Shown here one piece after another: positions 1-5,721 of a stretch of DNA of 19,720 nt (positions within the stretch are counted from its first letter, which is position 1; every line of letters begins with the position of its first letter). The DNA is from JAGLTZ01 sp964637695 (GTDB taxonomy: Bacteria; Blakebacterota; Blakebacteria; Blakebacterales; Blakebacteraceae): assembly GCA_964637695.1 (NCBI GenBank), contig CAZWVF010000049.1, positions 1 through 19,720 on the forward strand, in the 5' to 3' direction. A program made the position numbers and the translations under genes. A model generated the notes under the pieces. That model saw nothing but the letters and a program-made list of their open reading frames with translations. It made no database searches and had not been told where the DNA came from.

Positions 1-1082
1 TGGGCGTGGCTTTCTCTGCCGGAATGGAAATCGTCGAGGATCCTCTGAACGGTATCTACACTCTTGGGCGGATGGCAGAATTGTACCTTGCGGCCTATGA
101 TGGCCTTCGATCGAGCGAAGATGCGCTCCCTGCCAAAGCTGAAGAAACGAACCGTGTCATCCGCGTCAACGAAAGTTATGTCGAAGGGGATTGTGTTCAA
201 AACGGCCTCGAGTTCATTCACGCTGAAACTGCCCGTCGGCAGCTGCACGCGCCTCAAGTCAGCCTCTGCCTCCGGTTCCAACTCCACTCCCGCGGGCCGC
301 CACTCCTGCTCCGGAACGAAGAGACAGTATCCAATCTCGTTACCGCCCTTGTATACCTGATACCACTCGCCATCGTCCAGTGTGTCGAGACACATCGGGA
401 GCAATATCTGAGTCTCTTTATCTATCATTCCCTCCACTGCGTCGGAGGCGGGTTTCAGTACGATATCGACCAGCCCCTGGGCATCCTCGCCGCTGACTTC
501 GGCGCCGGCTCCGGCTTCGAGCGATGCAATTGCAGCCTTCAACAGTTCGCGCGTCTCGTCATGCTTGCCCCACATGACCGTTGGAGGGCCAGTGATGTCA
601 TGTTTCTCAAGGAATGGAAACAGGAGGTTCTCCTTGCGCTGATAATGCTTTTCGACGTCCATCAGGGAGTTAAAATGTCCGCGTATCTCCAGCAGCAGTT
701 CAGTAGCGTTATCCGCCGCTCCCAATTCCTCCGCCTGAGCATACAGTTTTTTAAGACTCGCCAGTTCCCACTCCAACGCCTTGTTCTCCTGCCCAAATGT
801 GTCAACCGGGTGCCCGGGAGGAACGTCCGGGGCGGCGCTTGTGTCTATCGCTCCGCGCAACGCCTCGGTGTGGACGTCACACATCTCGAGAACCTCCTCC
901 GACGGCAGTCCCTCGGAGATAAGTTCCTGTTCGACCTCCACAACCTCGTTGTACGGCACCTGACCCAGCATTCTCACCAGCTGCTTGCGCACCGCATCGG
1001 GTGCTTCACCCGCGTGCAATTGCTTTATCATATGCTTCAGCAGATCTTTCCTTTTCTGCTTGTCGTATATAAGCTCACTCAT
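1..1082 (-). CDS. DUF438 / hemerythrin HHE / PAS protein, C-terminus cut by window edge
   Basis: On the minus strand an open frame starts at ATG 1082-1080, six bases after a perfect AGGAGG (1094-1089), and runs 360 codons off the left edge without a stop. Residues ~10-75 match the DUF438 helical domain, ending with a 'CDVHTEAL' motif typical of that family. Residues ~100-235 match a hemerythrin-like HHE domain, with candidate metal ligands His136, His146, Glu151, His161 and His174. Residues 240-262 carry the conserved stretch around 'NEIGY', and from ~285 a PAS domain begins, including 'GRKVQFCHPPKSV'. The architecture is known in anaerobes and is usually taken to sense O2, NO or redox state; that role is inferred here. 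The expected C-terminal part of the PAS domain lies outside the window. The gene is divergent from everything else, and its codons explain the long plus-strand open frame over the same region. Confidence 0.9.
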   Translation of the reverse strand, partial: MSELIYDKQKRKDLLKHMIKQLHAGEAPDAVRKQLVRMLGQVPYNEVVEVEQELISEGLPSEEVLEMCDVHTEALRGAIDTSAAPDVPPGHPVDTFGQENKALEWELASLKKLYAQAEELGAADNATELLLEIRGHFNSLMDVEKHYQRKENLLFPFLEKHDITGPPTVMWGKHDETRELLKAAIASLEAGAGAEVSGEDAQGLVDIVLKPASDAVEGMIDKETQILLPMCLDTLDDGEWYQVYKGGNEIGYCLFVPEQEWRPAGVELEPEAEADLRRVQLPTGSFSVNELEAVLNTIPFDITFVDADDTVRFFSFGRERIFARSKAIIGRKVQFCHPPKSVDTVQRILDDFHSGRESHA

Positions 1083-1178
1083 TTTGTTCCTCCTGGGGGA
1101 TTGCACTTTGCTTATCTGGAATCATGCGGAAGCACCGGTTGGGAAAGCCAAACCTTCGACAGCCATCCATTATTGTAG

Positions 1179-1400
1179 GTGAGGATCAAGGACGTGGCTA
1201 GTCCAGGAATTCATGTTGTCCCCAACGGGCACATAATTCAGATACACTACCACCAGGGGGGTCCGAAGAGAAAGGGGCGGAACTGGTCAGACCGGGAGGC
1301 GTACTGGTTTACAGCACCTGCACATTCACAGCTTCCCTGGAAGCACGGCATTGACGGCGCCTTTGCGGCCAGACTGATACGACAGGATAACCGGCCATGA
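1179..1400 (+). pseudogene. rsmB: Decayed 3' remnant of rsmB (16S rRNA m5C967 methyltransferase)
   Basis: Two pieces of an RsmB/Sun protein lie next to each other in different frames. At 1265-1330 frame 2 reads 'GAELVRPGGVLVYSTCTF', the family's conserved strand with the Y-S-T-C-T motif. At about 1337-1400 frame 3 reads 'LPWKHGIDGAFAARLIRQ', matching the family C-terminus (H-G-x-D-G-x-F-A-A-R-L). The roughly 60-70 residues that normally separate these motifs are missing and the frame changes. Further upstream, frame 3 contains 'KDVASPGIHVV', possibly a worn copy of the 'DAPCSGLGV' catalytic-loop region; this part is weak. The final TGA overlaps the start of the next gene as ATGA, the kind of junction an intact rsmB would have. 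The remnant could be genuine decay or a collapsed assembly region. The left limit is approximate. Nothing else is recognised in the 314-bp stretch 1083-1396. Confidence 0.6.
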
Positions 1401-2269
1401 GAGCTTCTCTGAAAAGTCAGACCGGAAGCGGCGACCTGATTATGCTGATCAAGACGGTCGGGCTGCTCATTGTTCTGCTGGTTATCATCGCGATCTTCTT
1501 CCTGGGCGGGATGATCCTGGTGGACAGGGTTGTCATGCCGGGCCTCACCAGGGTGGGTTCTGAAGTGGAGCTGCCCGATATCGTGGATGAAGACTTCTAC
1601 GCCGCGAAGAGGGCTCTGATTGAACTGGGACTCGAACTTGAAAAAATAGACGAGGAGTTTTCACCCGTTTACGATGAGGACCACATTATCGAGCAGATTC
1701 CTCCTCCTTTCACGAAAGTCAAGAAGGGCCGGACAGTCGGTGTTGTAGTCAGCAGGGGACCGGAGGAGATATTTATTCCCGACGTGACACGCCTGAGTGA
1801 AGATCAGGCACGGAAAAAGCTGAGGGAATTCGGACTGCTGCTGGGCAGCGTAACCAGCCGTCCAGATAACGCACCTGAGGGAACGGTGATCGATCAGAGA
1901 CCGGTGGCCAATGTCCGCTCCCTGCGTAACAGAAGGGTTGACCTGGTGGTCAGTTCAGGCCCTGCCCGTATGAGCATAAGGATACCTCTGCTGATCAACG
2001 AAGGCCTCGAACGGGCGCTTTCAACAATACGTATGCTGGAGGGGCTCGTCTGGATAGAGTGGGTCGAAGACGATGACAGTGTAATGATGACTGTCATAGA
2101 ACAGAGTCCCGAACCGGGCAGGGAAGTGGAGGGTCAACCGATTTTCGATCTTAAAGTGGCTATCAGGACCGGTTTTACACCCTCTCCACCTGATACCGCC
2201 GGGATAGGGGCTCCGCCTCCATTCATAAGGCGGCTCCGGCTTCCACAGATTCCTCCGGCCCTAAAGTAA
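1397..2269 (+). CDS. Membrane-anchored PASTA-domain protein
   Basis: The 290-residue protein has a short cytoplasmic N-terminus, one transmembrane helix (residues ~20-42) and about three PASTA-type repeats outside the membrane (about 58-126, 127-193 and 196-265). Each repeat has the x-P-D/L-I-x-x-x-x-x-x-A-x-x-x-L pattern; the second, around 'IPDVTRLSEDQARKKL', is clearest. PASTA domains bind peptidoglycan fragments or act as spacers. No kinase or transpeptidase domain is attached, so a cell-wall-associated structural or sensing role is inferred only. The start at 1397 is chosen because it overlaps the stop of the rsmB remnant as ATGA; an internal ATG at 1442 would remove the first 15 residues. 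The tail (from ~266) is proline-rich. The stop overlaps the rpe start by one base (TAATG), suggesting coupled translation. Confidence 0.8.
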   Translation: MRASLKSQTGSGDLIMLIKTVGLLIVLLVIIAIFFLGGMILVDRVVMPGLTRVGSEVELPDIVDEDFYAAKRALIELGLELEKIDEEFSPVYDEDHIIEQIPPPFTKVKKGRTVGVVVSRGPEEIFIPDVTRLSEDQARKKLREFGLLLGSVTSRPDNAPEGTVIDQRPVANVRSLRNRRVDLVVSSGPARMSIRIPLLINEGLERALSTIRMLEGLVWIEWVEDDDSVMMTVIEQSPEPGREVEGQPIFDLKVAIRTGFTPSPPDTAGIGAPPPFIRRLRLPQIPPALK

Positions 2270-2937
2270 TGAGTGTAAAGGTAGCTCCGAGCGTTCTGTC
2301 GGCAGATTTCGGTAAGCTGGCAGAAGAAGTGGAAATGGCGGCTGGTGCCGGTGCCGAATTGCTGCATCTGGACGTCATGGATGGTCATTTCGTCCCCAAT
2401 CTCACTTTCGGGCCGATAATCGTCAAAGCAATCAGAAGCCTTACCGTTCTGCCGCTCGAAACGCATCTGATGATCACCGATCCGGATAAATATCTGGACA
2501 ATTTCATCGATGCAGGAGCCGATACAATTTATTCCCATCTGGAGGCTTTCGAACCCTCCAACCGTCATGAGCGTGCGACAGCAATTCTAAACCGTCTTGA
2601 AGATGCCGGTGTCGCCCGCGGAATAGCCGTAAATCCGGATACTCCTGCAGAATGGATCTATCCTTATCTGGGGCAGCTCGAAAACGTCCTTATCATGACG
2701 GTTTATCCCGGTTTTGGAGGCCAGGAGTTCATTGCAGAGTGTCTGGACAAGATCGCACTGCTGAAGGAGGAGGCCGGGAGGCTGGGCACTGAGATTACCA
2801 TCGGGGTGGACGGGGGAGTAAATCTGGATACCGCAATCCTGGTAGTTGAAGCCGGTGCGGATATTCTGGTGGCAGGTTCAGCGGTGTTTCATGCTCCAGA
2901 CCCCTCCCACGTCATCAGCCAGTTGCGAAATATTTAA
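2269..2937 (+). CDS. rpe: Ribulose-phosphate 3-epimerase
   Basis: The enzyme interconverts D-ribulose 5-phosphate and D-xylulose 5-phosphate in the cytoplasmic pentose phosphate pathway. At 222 residues it has the normal length for this TIM-barrel family. Visible signatures are 'APSVLSADF' near the N-terminus, 'HLDVMDGHFVPN' (metal ligands/catalytic residues His33 and Asp35), 'ETHLMI', 'VYPGFGGQEF' (phosphate/active-site loop), 'GVDGGVN' with the second catalytic Asp181, and 'AGADILVAGSAVF' (C-terminal phosphate-binding loop). The start is an ATG sharing one base with the stop of the PASTA gene. All key residues are present, so it should be active. The next intact gene, rpsP, begins 250 bases downstream, after the ffh stump. 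Confidence 0.96.
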   Translation: MSVKVAPSVLSADFGKLAEEVEMAAGAGAELLHLDVMDGHFVPNLTFGPIIVKAIRSLTVLPLETHLMITDPDKYLDNFIDAGADTIYSHLEAFEPSNRHERATAILNRLEDAGVARGIAVNPDTPAEWIYPYLGQLENVLIMTVYPGFGGQEFIAECLDKIALLKEEAGRLGTEITIGVDGGVNLDTAILVVEAGADILVAGSAVFHAPDPSHVISQLRNI

Positions 2938-3006
2938 TAAAAAGCACCTTGGAAACGACTGTTTTCTGCCTACTTTATTAGGTCTGTCGCCTTTAGAGAT
3001 TTATCT

Positions 3007-3187
3007 ATGTTCGAAGCCCTGACCGCATGATTAACGCCGGTAATCGAACACCTGCGGGGACGCTGTGTTCTCAATGAGGGGAACATATCTGAGGCGCTGC
3101 GTGAAGTGCGCCATGCATTGCTGGAATCGGATGTTGGAATCACGGTAACGCGATCATTCATCGATAATAATGTAAAGGAGAAATTGA
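3007..3187 (+). pseudogene. ffh: Decayed 5' stump of ffh (signal recognition particle GTPase)
   Basis: Starting at ATG 3007 a single frame reads 'MFEALTA', a TGA at 3028-3030, then 'LTPVIEHLRGRCVLNEG', 'NISEALREVRHALLESDVG' and 'ITVTRSFIDNNVKEKL'. This is the helical N domain of Ffh, which normally starts M-F-E-x-L-T-x-R-L and contains L-R-G-x-x-x-L-x-E and A-L-R-E-V-R-x-A-L-L-E-x-D-V. The TGA replaces the usual Arg codon, as a single CGA-to-TGA change would do. The GTPase (G) domain and the RNA-binding M domain are absent: homology ends exactly where rpsP and its ribosome-binding site begin. Other genes here end with TGA, so recoding is unlikely. ffh commonly precedes rpsP-rimM-trmD-rplS, so this is probably a leftover in the ancestral position. 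A working ffh must lie elsewhere unless the assembly dropped sequence. The 69 bases before the stump show no clear promoter. Confidence 0.75.
3174..3180 (+). promoter_or_regulatory. Ribosome-binding site of rpsP inside the ffh stump
   Basis: The motif AAAGGAG lies seven bases before the GTG start of rpsP and decides that start. The same bases read as V-K-E codons in the ffh-remnant frame, so the junction between the remnant and rpsP falls at or very near this site. Confidence 0.7.
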
Positions 3188-4011
3188 GTGGCAACACGCA
3201 TTCGGCTACGTCGCACAGGCAAGAAGAAGCAGGCCTATTACAGGGTAGTTGTGGCCGATTCCCGGAGTCCGCGTGACGGGCGGTTCATCGAAATTCTTGG
3301 TAACTATAACCCGAACAGCAATCCGCCCCGGATAGAAATAGACGAGGGAAGAACTCTCTACTGGCTTAAAAACGGAGCAAGGCCAACCGATACTGTCAGG
3401 AGCCTTCTGAGCAAGGAGGGCATACTCGCCAGGCTTGCCGAGGAGATGCCGGGACATGCAGTGCTGAAGCGACCGCAGAAGAAGAGCAAGGCTGTCATGG
3501 AAAGCAGGAAGCCGGTTGTCGAGGAGGTAGTGGAGGAGGAAGTGGCGGCTGAGGTTCCGGAAGAGGTGACAGAGGATGTCGCTGAAGAGGCTGTGGAGGA
3601 AGTGGCGGCTGAGGTTCCGGAAGAGGTGACAGAGGATGTCGCTGAAGAGNNNNNNNNNNNNNNNNNNNNNNNNNNNNNNNNNNNNNNNNNNNNNNNNNNN
3701 NNNNNNNNNNNNNNNNNNNNNNNNNNNNNNNNNNNNNNNNNNNNNNNNNGGAGGAAGTGGCGGCTGAGGTTCCGGAAGAGGTGACAGAGGATGTCGCTGA
3801 AGAGGCTGTGGAGGAAGTGGCGGCTGAGGTTCCGGAAGATGCGGCCGGGATTGTCGCTGAAGAGGCTGTGGAAGAAGTGGTGGAAGAGGTGGCTGAAACG
3901 GAAGTGGAAGAGGTGGGAGAGGCTGCCGAAGAAGATCCGGAGGAAACCACGGAGGAGGCATCGGCTTCTGAAAAGGTGGATGATGAGCCCGGGGATGAAA
4001 CGGAAGCATGA
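3188..4011 (+). CDS. rpsP: 30S ribosomal protein S16 with long acidic repeat tail (interrupted by assembly gap)
   Basis: S16 is an early-assembling 16S rRNA-binding protein. The core is residues ~1-85: 'MATRIRLRRTGKKKQAYYR', 'VVVADSRSPRDGRFIEILG', 'YNPNSNPP' and 'ARPTDTVRSLL'. The start is GTG 3188. After a basic linker the protein becomes an extended Glu/Val/Ala-rich tail built of 20-residue units (V-E-E-V-A-A-E-V-P-E-E-V-T-E-D-V-A-E-E-A), ending at TGA 4009-4011. A run of exactly 100 N lies inside the tail, so the frame appears to shift from 2 to 1. The repeat phase shows that the missing sequence is 5 + 60n bases, which restores one continuous frame, so this is one gene and not a frameshift. 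With n = 0 the protein would be 242 residues, far above the usual 80-100. Acidic S16 tails are known in Bacteroidetes-like lineages; their role is unclear. Confidence 0.93.
3541..3875 (+). repeat. 60-bp in-frame tandem repeats in the rpsP tail
   Basis: Unit boundaries are 3541-3600, 3601-3649 (cut by the gap), 3750-3755 (the last six bases of a unit), 3756-3815 and 3816-3875. The units at 3541-3600 and 3756-3815 are identical across 60 bases, and the partial unit matches over all 49 visible bases. The final unit has diverged in its middle third. Each unit encodes 20 residues, about half of them Glu or Asp. Perfect nucleotide identity points to recent expansion or homogenisation and explains why the assembler stopped here. 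It is not a CRISPR array: there are no spacers and the repeat is coding. Confidence 0.95.
3650..3749. other. Assembly gap of exactly 100 N
   Basis: The block is exactly 100 N, the conventional placeholder for a gap of unknown length. The flanks are both in the 60-bp repeat. The left flank stops at unit base 49 and the right flank restarts at base 55, so the minimum missing sequence is five bases and any larger true gap should be five plus a multiple of 60. Confidence 0.98.
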
Positions 4012-4023
4012 GGTATCGCCCCG

Positions 4024-4539
4024 ATGCAGTTGGACGAGCTGATTGAAATAGGCCATGTGGCAAGGCCCTGGGGAATCAAGGGAGAGGTCAAGATCCACCT
4101 CACCTCAGATATTCCCGATCGGATAGACGGTCTGGAAGGCGTCTATCTGCATAACGGGGAATCGAACCCGCTTTTTTATACGATAGAGTGGATCAAGCAT
4201 CTCAACGAGGCTGCTGCTGTTAAATTCGAAGGAATCAATACTCCGGAGGAGGCGGAGTGTTTAAGAAACCTCGAAATTGCCGTACCGGAGAGTGACAGGG
4301 CTCCACTTTCGGAAGATGAGTACTACATATACGATCTGATCGGTCTGGAGGCTGAGGACTGTGAAGGTGGAAAGCTGGGAACCCTGAAGAAAGTGATTCA
4401 GGGAGCGGCCCAGGATATCTTCCTGATCGCCACTTCAGATGGCGATGTCATGGTTCCTGCAGTCCCCACGTTCGTACATGAAGTCGATCCGGCTGGCGGC
4501 AGAATAGTGATTACCCTGCCACTGCTCGAGGAGCGGTAA
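4024..4539 (+). CDS. rimM: Ribosome maturation factor RimM
   Basis: RimM is a cytoplasmic assembly factor that helps the 30S head fold and binds S19; its gene commonly lies between rpsP and trmD, as here. The 171-residue length is normal. The N-terminal beta-barrel begins with 'IGHVARPWGIKGEVKI', the family's I-G-x-x-x-x-x-x-G-x-x-G-E-V-K signature, and includes the aspartate/glycine-rich segment before residue ~95. The C-terminal PRC-barrel spans ~97-171 ('YYIYDLIGLEAED', 'GTLKKVIQGAAQDIFLI', 'VMVPAVPTFVHEVD'). The start ATG at 4024 lies 12 bases after the rpsP stop, with a GAGGT ribosome-binding site overlapping that stop. The end is followed four bases later by trmD. Confidence 0.95.
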   Translation: MQLDELIEIGHVARPWGIKGEVKIHLTSDIPDRIDGLEGVYLHNGESNPLFYTIEWIKHLNEAAAVKFEGINTPEEAECLRNLEIAVPESDRAPLSEDEYYIYDLIGLEAEDCEGGKLGTLKKVIQGAAQDIFLIATSDGDVMVPAVPTFVHEVDPAGGRIVITLPLLEER

Positions 4540-4543
4540 TACG

Positions 4544-5311
4544 ATGGATATCCATATCGTATCACTCTTCCCCGATTACTTTAAGAGTCCTCTCGAAGCG
4601 GGTCTTCTTGGCAAGGCGATCGATAAGAAGCTGGTGAACCTGCAGGTTCATAATCTGAGGGATTGGACGCACGATGTGCACGGCACCGCCGATGATAATC
4701 CCTTCGGCGGAGGCCCTGGAATGGTTTTAAAACCGGAACCCTTCTTTGAGGCGTACGATCAGCTTCTGGAGGAGGGGCTTGATCGAGGGGCTCCTGTGTT
4801 GCTGACGACGCCTCAGGGCAGGATGTTTGACCGGAAGGCGGCAATGGAGCTATCCGGGTGTTCACAGTTCACCATCCTCTGCGGAAGATACCGTGGAATT
4901 GATGAACGGGTTAGTGAAGCTCTCGTTACAAATGAGTTCAGCATAGGTGATGTGATTCTGAACGGAGGCGAGGCGGCTGCGCTGGTTATCGTAGAATCTG
5001 TAGTCAGGCTGCTGCCCGGCTCGATGGGTGATCCGGGATCCGCCGCATGTGATTCATTCAGTCAGGGACTTCTTGATCACCCGCACTATACGAGGCCTTC
5101 TGTATATCGAGAAATGGAGGTGCCCGAAGTGCTCCTCTCCGGCAACCATGGTGAAGTTGATACCTGGAGACGGAAAGAAGCTCTGAAAAGGACCAGAGAG
5201 AGAAGGCCCGATCTTCTGGTTAACATTCCTTTGAGCGATGAGGACAGGAAATACCTTGATACTATTGCGGACGGATCGATTTTAGAGGAGAAGCAAGATG
5301 AAGCGTTTTGA
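4544..5311 (+). CDS. trmD: tRNA (guanine37-N1)-methyltransferase
   Basis: TrmD uses S-adenosylmethionine to methylate G37 next to the anticodon, preventing +1 frameshifting. The 255-residue protein has the SPOUT trefoil-knot signatures: 'DDNPFGGGPGMV', 'LCGRYRGIDERV', 'FSIGDVILNGGEAAALV', 'GLLDHPHYTRP' and 'LLSGNHGEVDTWRR'. The catalytic pair known from the Haemophilus enzyme (Arg154/Asp169) is represented by Arg155 and Asp170. The usual Glu in C-G-R-Y-E-G is Arg here; variation at that position (for example Lys) occurs in other lineages, so it is not read as inactivating. The ATG at 4544 follows a GAGGAG site five bases after the rimM stop. The last 14 bases overlap rplS. Confidence 0.96.
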   Translation: MDIHIVSLFPDYFKSPLEAGLLGKAIDKKLVNLQVHNLRDWTHDVHGTADDNPFGGGPGMVLKPEPFFEAYDQLLEEGLDRGAPVLLTTPQGRMFDRKAAMELSGCSQFTILCGRYRGIDERVSEALVTNEFSIGDVILNGGEAAALVIVESVVRLLPGSMGDPGSAACDSFSQGLLDHPHYTRPSVYREMEVPEVLLSGNHGEVDTWRRKEALKRTRERRPDLLVNIPLSDEDRKYLDTIADGSILEEKQDEAF

Positions 5312-5714
5312 TGCTGTAGCCATGAGTGAGAAGCGGACAGACCTGCCCGACTTCAAACCTGGCGACACGATAAAAGTACACCTCCGTGTAGTGGAGGGTG
5401 AAAAAGAGAGGATACAGATCTTTGAGGGAGTGGTAATAGGGATAAAGGGTTCCGGCAACAGCCGTTCCTTTACCGTCCGGAAAGTATCTGGCGGCATAGG
5501 TGTTGAGAGGATCTTCCCGTTCAACAGTCCCATGATCAGTTCGATCGAGATAACCCGTCGCGGCAAGGTGCGTCGGGCCAAGCTCAACTATCTTCGGAAG
5601 CGTGTCGGCAAGCGGGCCAGAGTGCAGGAGCGCCGCCACACTCAGCAGAGGGCAGCCACCATGGATGCAGGAGACGCAGAGGAATCGGGTGAGGAGGAGA
5701 TGGAAGCTTCCTGA
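5298..5714 (+). CDS. rplS: 50S ribosomal protein L19 with acidic C-terminal extension
   Basis: L19 sits at the 30S-50S interface. The core runs from 'LPDFKPGDTIKVHLRVVEG' through 'KERIQIFEGVVIGIKGSG', 'SFTVRKVSGGIGVERIFP' and 'RRGKVRRAKLNYLRKRVGK', all typical of the family. At 138 residues it is about 20 longer than usual. The extra tail after the basic 'RARVQERRHTQQR' segment is acidic ('DAGDAEESGEEEMEAS'), echoing the acidic tail on S16 in the same operon. The ATG at 5298 lies inside the last 14 bases of trmD, preceded by GAGGAG about seven bases upstream. The next gene starts seven bases after the stop. Confidence 0.95.
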   Translation: MKRFDAVAMSEKRTDLPDFKPGDTIKVHLRVVEGEKERIQIFEGVVIGIKGSGNSRSFTVRKVSGGIGVERIFPFNSPMISSIEITRRGKVRRAKLNYLRKRVGKRARVQERRHTQQRAATMDAGDAEESGEEEMEAS

Positions 5715-5721
5715 AGCCGAT

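Noticed and set aside
6..1178. A 390-residue plus-strand open frame
   Set aside because: Its product has no recognisable domain and looks like a shadow, while the minus strand over the same bases encodes a clear DUF438-hemerythrin-PAS protein with a strong ribosome-binding site.
1179..1400. A real 73-residue small protein
   Set aside because: Its last third is the RsmB C-terminus and the adjacent frame holds the RsmB Y-S-T-C-T motif, so a gene remnant explains it better.
3028..3030. TGA recoded as an amino acid in ffh
   Set aside because: TGA is a normal stop for rpsP, trmD, rplS and others here, and the rest of ffh (G and M domains) is missing anyway.
3541..3875. CRISPR-like array
   Set aside because: The repeats are contiguous, coding and without unique spacers.
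3206..4103. Three long minus-strand open frames across rpsP (202-285 residues, Pro- or Ser/Thr-rich)
   Set aside because: They are antisense shadows of the low-complexity Glu/Val repeat and bridge the N block, which no real translation supports.
4907..4912. Arg in place of Glu in the TrmD C-G-R-Y-E-G motif as an inactivating change
   Set aside because: Other lineages tolerate non-Glu residues there, and the catalytic Arg155/Asp170 and knot motifs are intact.
5602..5721. Upstream GTG 5602 as the start of the RNase HII fusion gene
   Set aside because: It would overlap rplS by over 110 bases and add residues that do not match RNase HII; the N-terminal extension of Bacillus-type enzymes begins at about 5722.
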